Below are positions 62,146 to 64,000 of a DNA stretch of 64,000 nucleotides, piece by piece. The stretch is from Crossaster papposus (Eukaryota > Echinodermata > Asteroidea > Velatida > Solasteridae). The DNA lies in contig JBAIAA010000433.1 of NCBI GenBank assembly GCA_037893245.1, forward strand, positions 434,001-498,000, in the 5' to 3' direction. The notes below the pieces were generated by a model. It was not told the DNA's origin, ran no database searches, and saw nothing but the letters and a program-made list of their open reading frames with translations. The position numbers and the translations under genes are program-made. Position 1 is the first letter of the stretch. Each line of letters starts with the position of its first letter.

Positions 62146-64000
62146 AAAATGACGATGGACTTCCAATGGAGCGGTCCAACCTAATGCCACTGCCAATTGG
62201 AGTTGCTTCTTATGGGGTATTTGTGAGAGGCGAGATTGGGACACATTCACTGCCCTTCCTAATAGACACCAGGTCGTCGGAGACACTGATAGACACAAAA
62301 GAGTACAACCTAATGGATCGGAAAACCAGACCTATATTGACGCCGGTTGGTGAAGTGATCCGCCAGGCGGATGGGAAACCACTGGCGATAAAAGGAAGTG
62401 CTCAGATGAAGATACAGATGGGGGGATATGACGCAGAGGTTGAAGTCCTCGTTGCATCCATCAAAAACCAAGGAATAATTGGCATGAATTACCTGCTGAC
62501 CACTGGCTGTGAACTGGACTTAAAGCATCAGAAGTTGAAGATCGGGGGGCGGGTGATCCCGTTACAAGGTAAAGATCAGACAAGCACTTTCAGCTGCCGA
62601 GTGCGAGCGGAAAGAACCACCCGAATTCCACCCGGGCATGAGGCCATCATCACGGGTGTTCTGGATGAGAAGAAAGAACTCCACGGATGGGGGGTCATCG
62701 AACCAACAGACTGGAGTAAGGTGGCAAGACGAGGTCTGATGGTAGCGAGGGTCCTTGTGGATTCCACGGCAGATAGATACCCGGTGCGCGTGTTTAACCC
62801 AAGTACAACAATTGTGATGATAAGTGGAGGTAGTGTATTGGGCACCCTCACATCCACAGCTGACAAGGACATTCAGAGAAGTGATCGTTCTACCATTTTA
62901 ATGATGGAAAGAGAGGAAGAAGCAAGAGAGGATAAGGCTGGGCAAGAGCTTCCGGGTCATCTCATCGATTTGTACCACCGGAGTGTTGCGGACTTAACAG
63001 ACAGTCCAGGAAGGGAGAAGGTGAAGAAGCTACTGATCGAGTATCAAGATGTATTTTCGATGGGCCTGGGAGATCTAGGAAAAACCGACCTAGTGCGCCA
63101 CGAGATTAGGACAGATAATACGGGCCCTATACGGCAACGTCCCAGACGTCTCCCTACCTGGCAGCGTCAGAAGGCGGATAATCAGGTACACGACATGCTA
63201 CAGAAGGGGATAATCGAGCCCTCAAATAGCCCATGGGCATCCCCAGTTGTCTTAGTAAAGAAGAAAGATGGATCTACCCGATTCTGCGTCGACTACCGCC
63301 TCCTCAACGAACACACGCTGAAGGATGCGTACCCAATACCCAGGGTGGATGACAGCTTGGATTCACTATCAGGGGCACAGTGGTTTTGCACTCTGGATCT
63401 GGCTAGTGGATACTGGCAGGTGGAACTAGATGAGGACGCCCAGGCCAAATCAGCTTTTGTCACCAGAGGGGGACTGTACCAGTGGAAGGTCATGCCCTTC
63501 GGCCTTTGTAACGCCCCAGCTACATTCGAGAGACTAATGGAGAGAATCCTCTGTGGGTTGCAGTGGGAAACTCTACTACTGTACCTCGACGACATTGTGG
63601 TTTTTGCCAAGACGGTGGATGAGGAAGTGGAGAGACTTGAGGAAGTCTTCCGGAGGCTAAGACAGGCCAACCTCAAACTGAAGCCGAAGAAGTGTAGCCT
63701 CTTCAAACAAGCGGTAGCCTACCTGGGACACGTGATATCCAATGAGGGTGTATCAACGGATCCTGAAAAAGTGAGGGTTGTGGAGGAATGGCCGACACCT
63801 AGGTCAACCAAGGATGTGAGGAGTTTCATCGGGTTAGCCTCTTACTACCGACGCTTCATTCAGGGGTTTGCCAAGATTGCCCAACCATTGCACCGGCTGA
63901 TGGAAAAGAACCGGTTCTTCCTGTGGACAGAGGACTGCGAAGCTGCTTTTAGAAGCCTGAAGAAGCTACTGACAACAGCTCCTATACTAACCTACCCCAA
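62100..64000 (+). CDS. pol: Gypsy-3 Pol, N-terminal part (protease, RT, start of RNase H); runs off the window
   Basis: The frame is open from the end of gag to the window edge, -1 relative to gag. The protease-like region has PFLIDTRSSETLIDT at 62253-62297, where the usual D-T-G reads D-T-R. RT follows with SPWASPVVLVKKKDGSTRFC, SGYWQVELDEDA, PFGLCNAPATFERL and the catalytic YLDDIVVF near 63580. The RT thumb/connection follows with FIGLASYYRRFI. The window ends before RNase H is complete. The protein is close to Gypsy-1 Pol in these motifs. Confidence 0.9.

Larger units (their letters stand above)
59667..64000 (+). mobile_element. Ty3/Gypsy retrotransposon, 5' part, continues beyond the window (Gypsy-3)
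   Basis: The 5' LTR (59667-60375), tRNA-Leu-type primer site, gag (60499-62145) and pol (from about 62100 to the window end, in protease, RT, RNase H order) are present on the + strand. The 3' part lies outside. It belongs to the same family as the solo LTR at 6017, and is related to Gypsy-1 in Gag and primer site. The 4 bases before the LTR are ATAT. Confidence 0.93.

Overview
The window is eukaryotic nuclear DNA from an animal, most likely a marine invertebrate. The evidence is GT-AG introns, Ty3/Gypsy, DIRS, CR1/L2-type, Penelope-like and CACTA-type elements, a Polinton (Maverick/adintovirus-like) remnant, and a gene whose CIDE-N domain is split over two exons. The recurrent words AGGCCTA and ACATGTA and the repeat mix remind me of echinoderm or hemichordate DNA, but that is an impression and the taxon is not resolved. 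I see no prokaryotic features, tRNA, rRNA or CRISPR array.

Layout. 1-3727: non-coding, with small foldback repeats. 3728-7425: a decayed CACTA-like transposase gene with two C2H2 fingers, split by a solo LTR (6017-7255) in which a 9-bp minisatellite has expanded to 75 copies. 7707-14485: the only clear host-type gene, eight or nine exons on the + strand, with an N-terminal CIDE-N domain. 15670-27824: a complete 12.2-kb Ty3/Gypsy element on the - strand with 2,352-bp LTRs, gag, pol and an extra zinc-finger ORF. 29888-46216: a Polinton-like remnant on the - strand with protease, major and minor capsid, core protein and integrase, plus a PC4-like gene, a spliced four-exon gene and a death-domain gene. 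It has been hit by a foldback element (31372-38840) that itself holds a complete CsRn1-type Gypsy element (32372-36874), by a CR1/L2-like LINE (44209-46073) and by a MITE (29638-29908). 47147-49987: a TTAA-flanked DNA element carrying an SGNH-hydrolase-like exon fragment. 50629-53510: a MITE split by a short non-autonomous LTR element (51566-53498). 54109-56610: an internally deleted DIRS-like element. 57553-58814: a TTAA-flanked Kolobok-like element with a THAP domain. 59667-64000: the 5' LTR, gag and part of pol of a third Gypsy element, which runs off the window and is the family of the solo LTR at 6017.

How the parts relate. Most of the window is nested mobile DNA, and insertion order can be read from target-site duplications. 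Three of the LTR insertions (solo LTR, 12-kb Gypsy, short LTR element) share the same 4-bp target duplication read as ATAC/GTAT. All elements of this group whose primer site is visible use a tRNA-Leu-type primer site, whereas the CsRn1-type element uses tRNA-Trp and has CAGG. The two complete Gypsy elements have LTRs of equal length that look identical by eye and open gag and pol frames, so they are young. The Polinton and CACTA genes carry several frameshifts and are old. The part most worth following up is the Polinton right half, where virus-type structural genes sit beside genes that look host-interacting: a death domain, a PC4-like ssDNA-binding domain, and a spliced protein with a SUMO-interaction-like motif and a Cys/His cluster.
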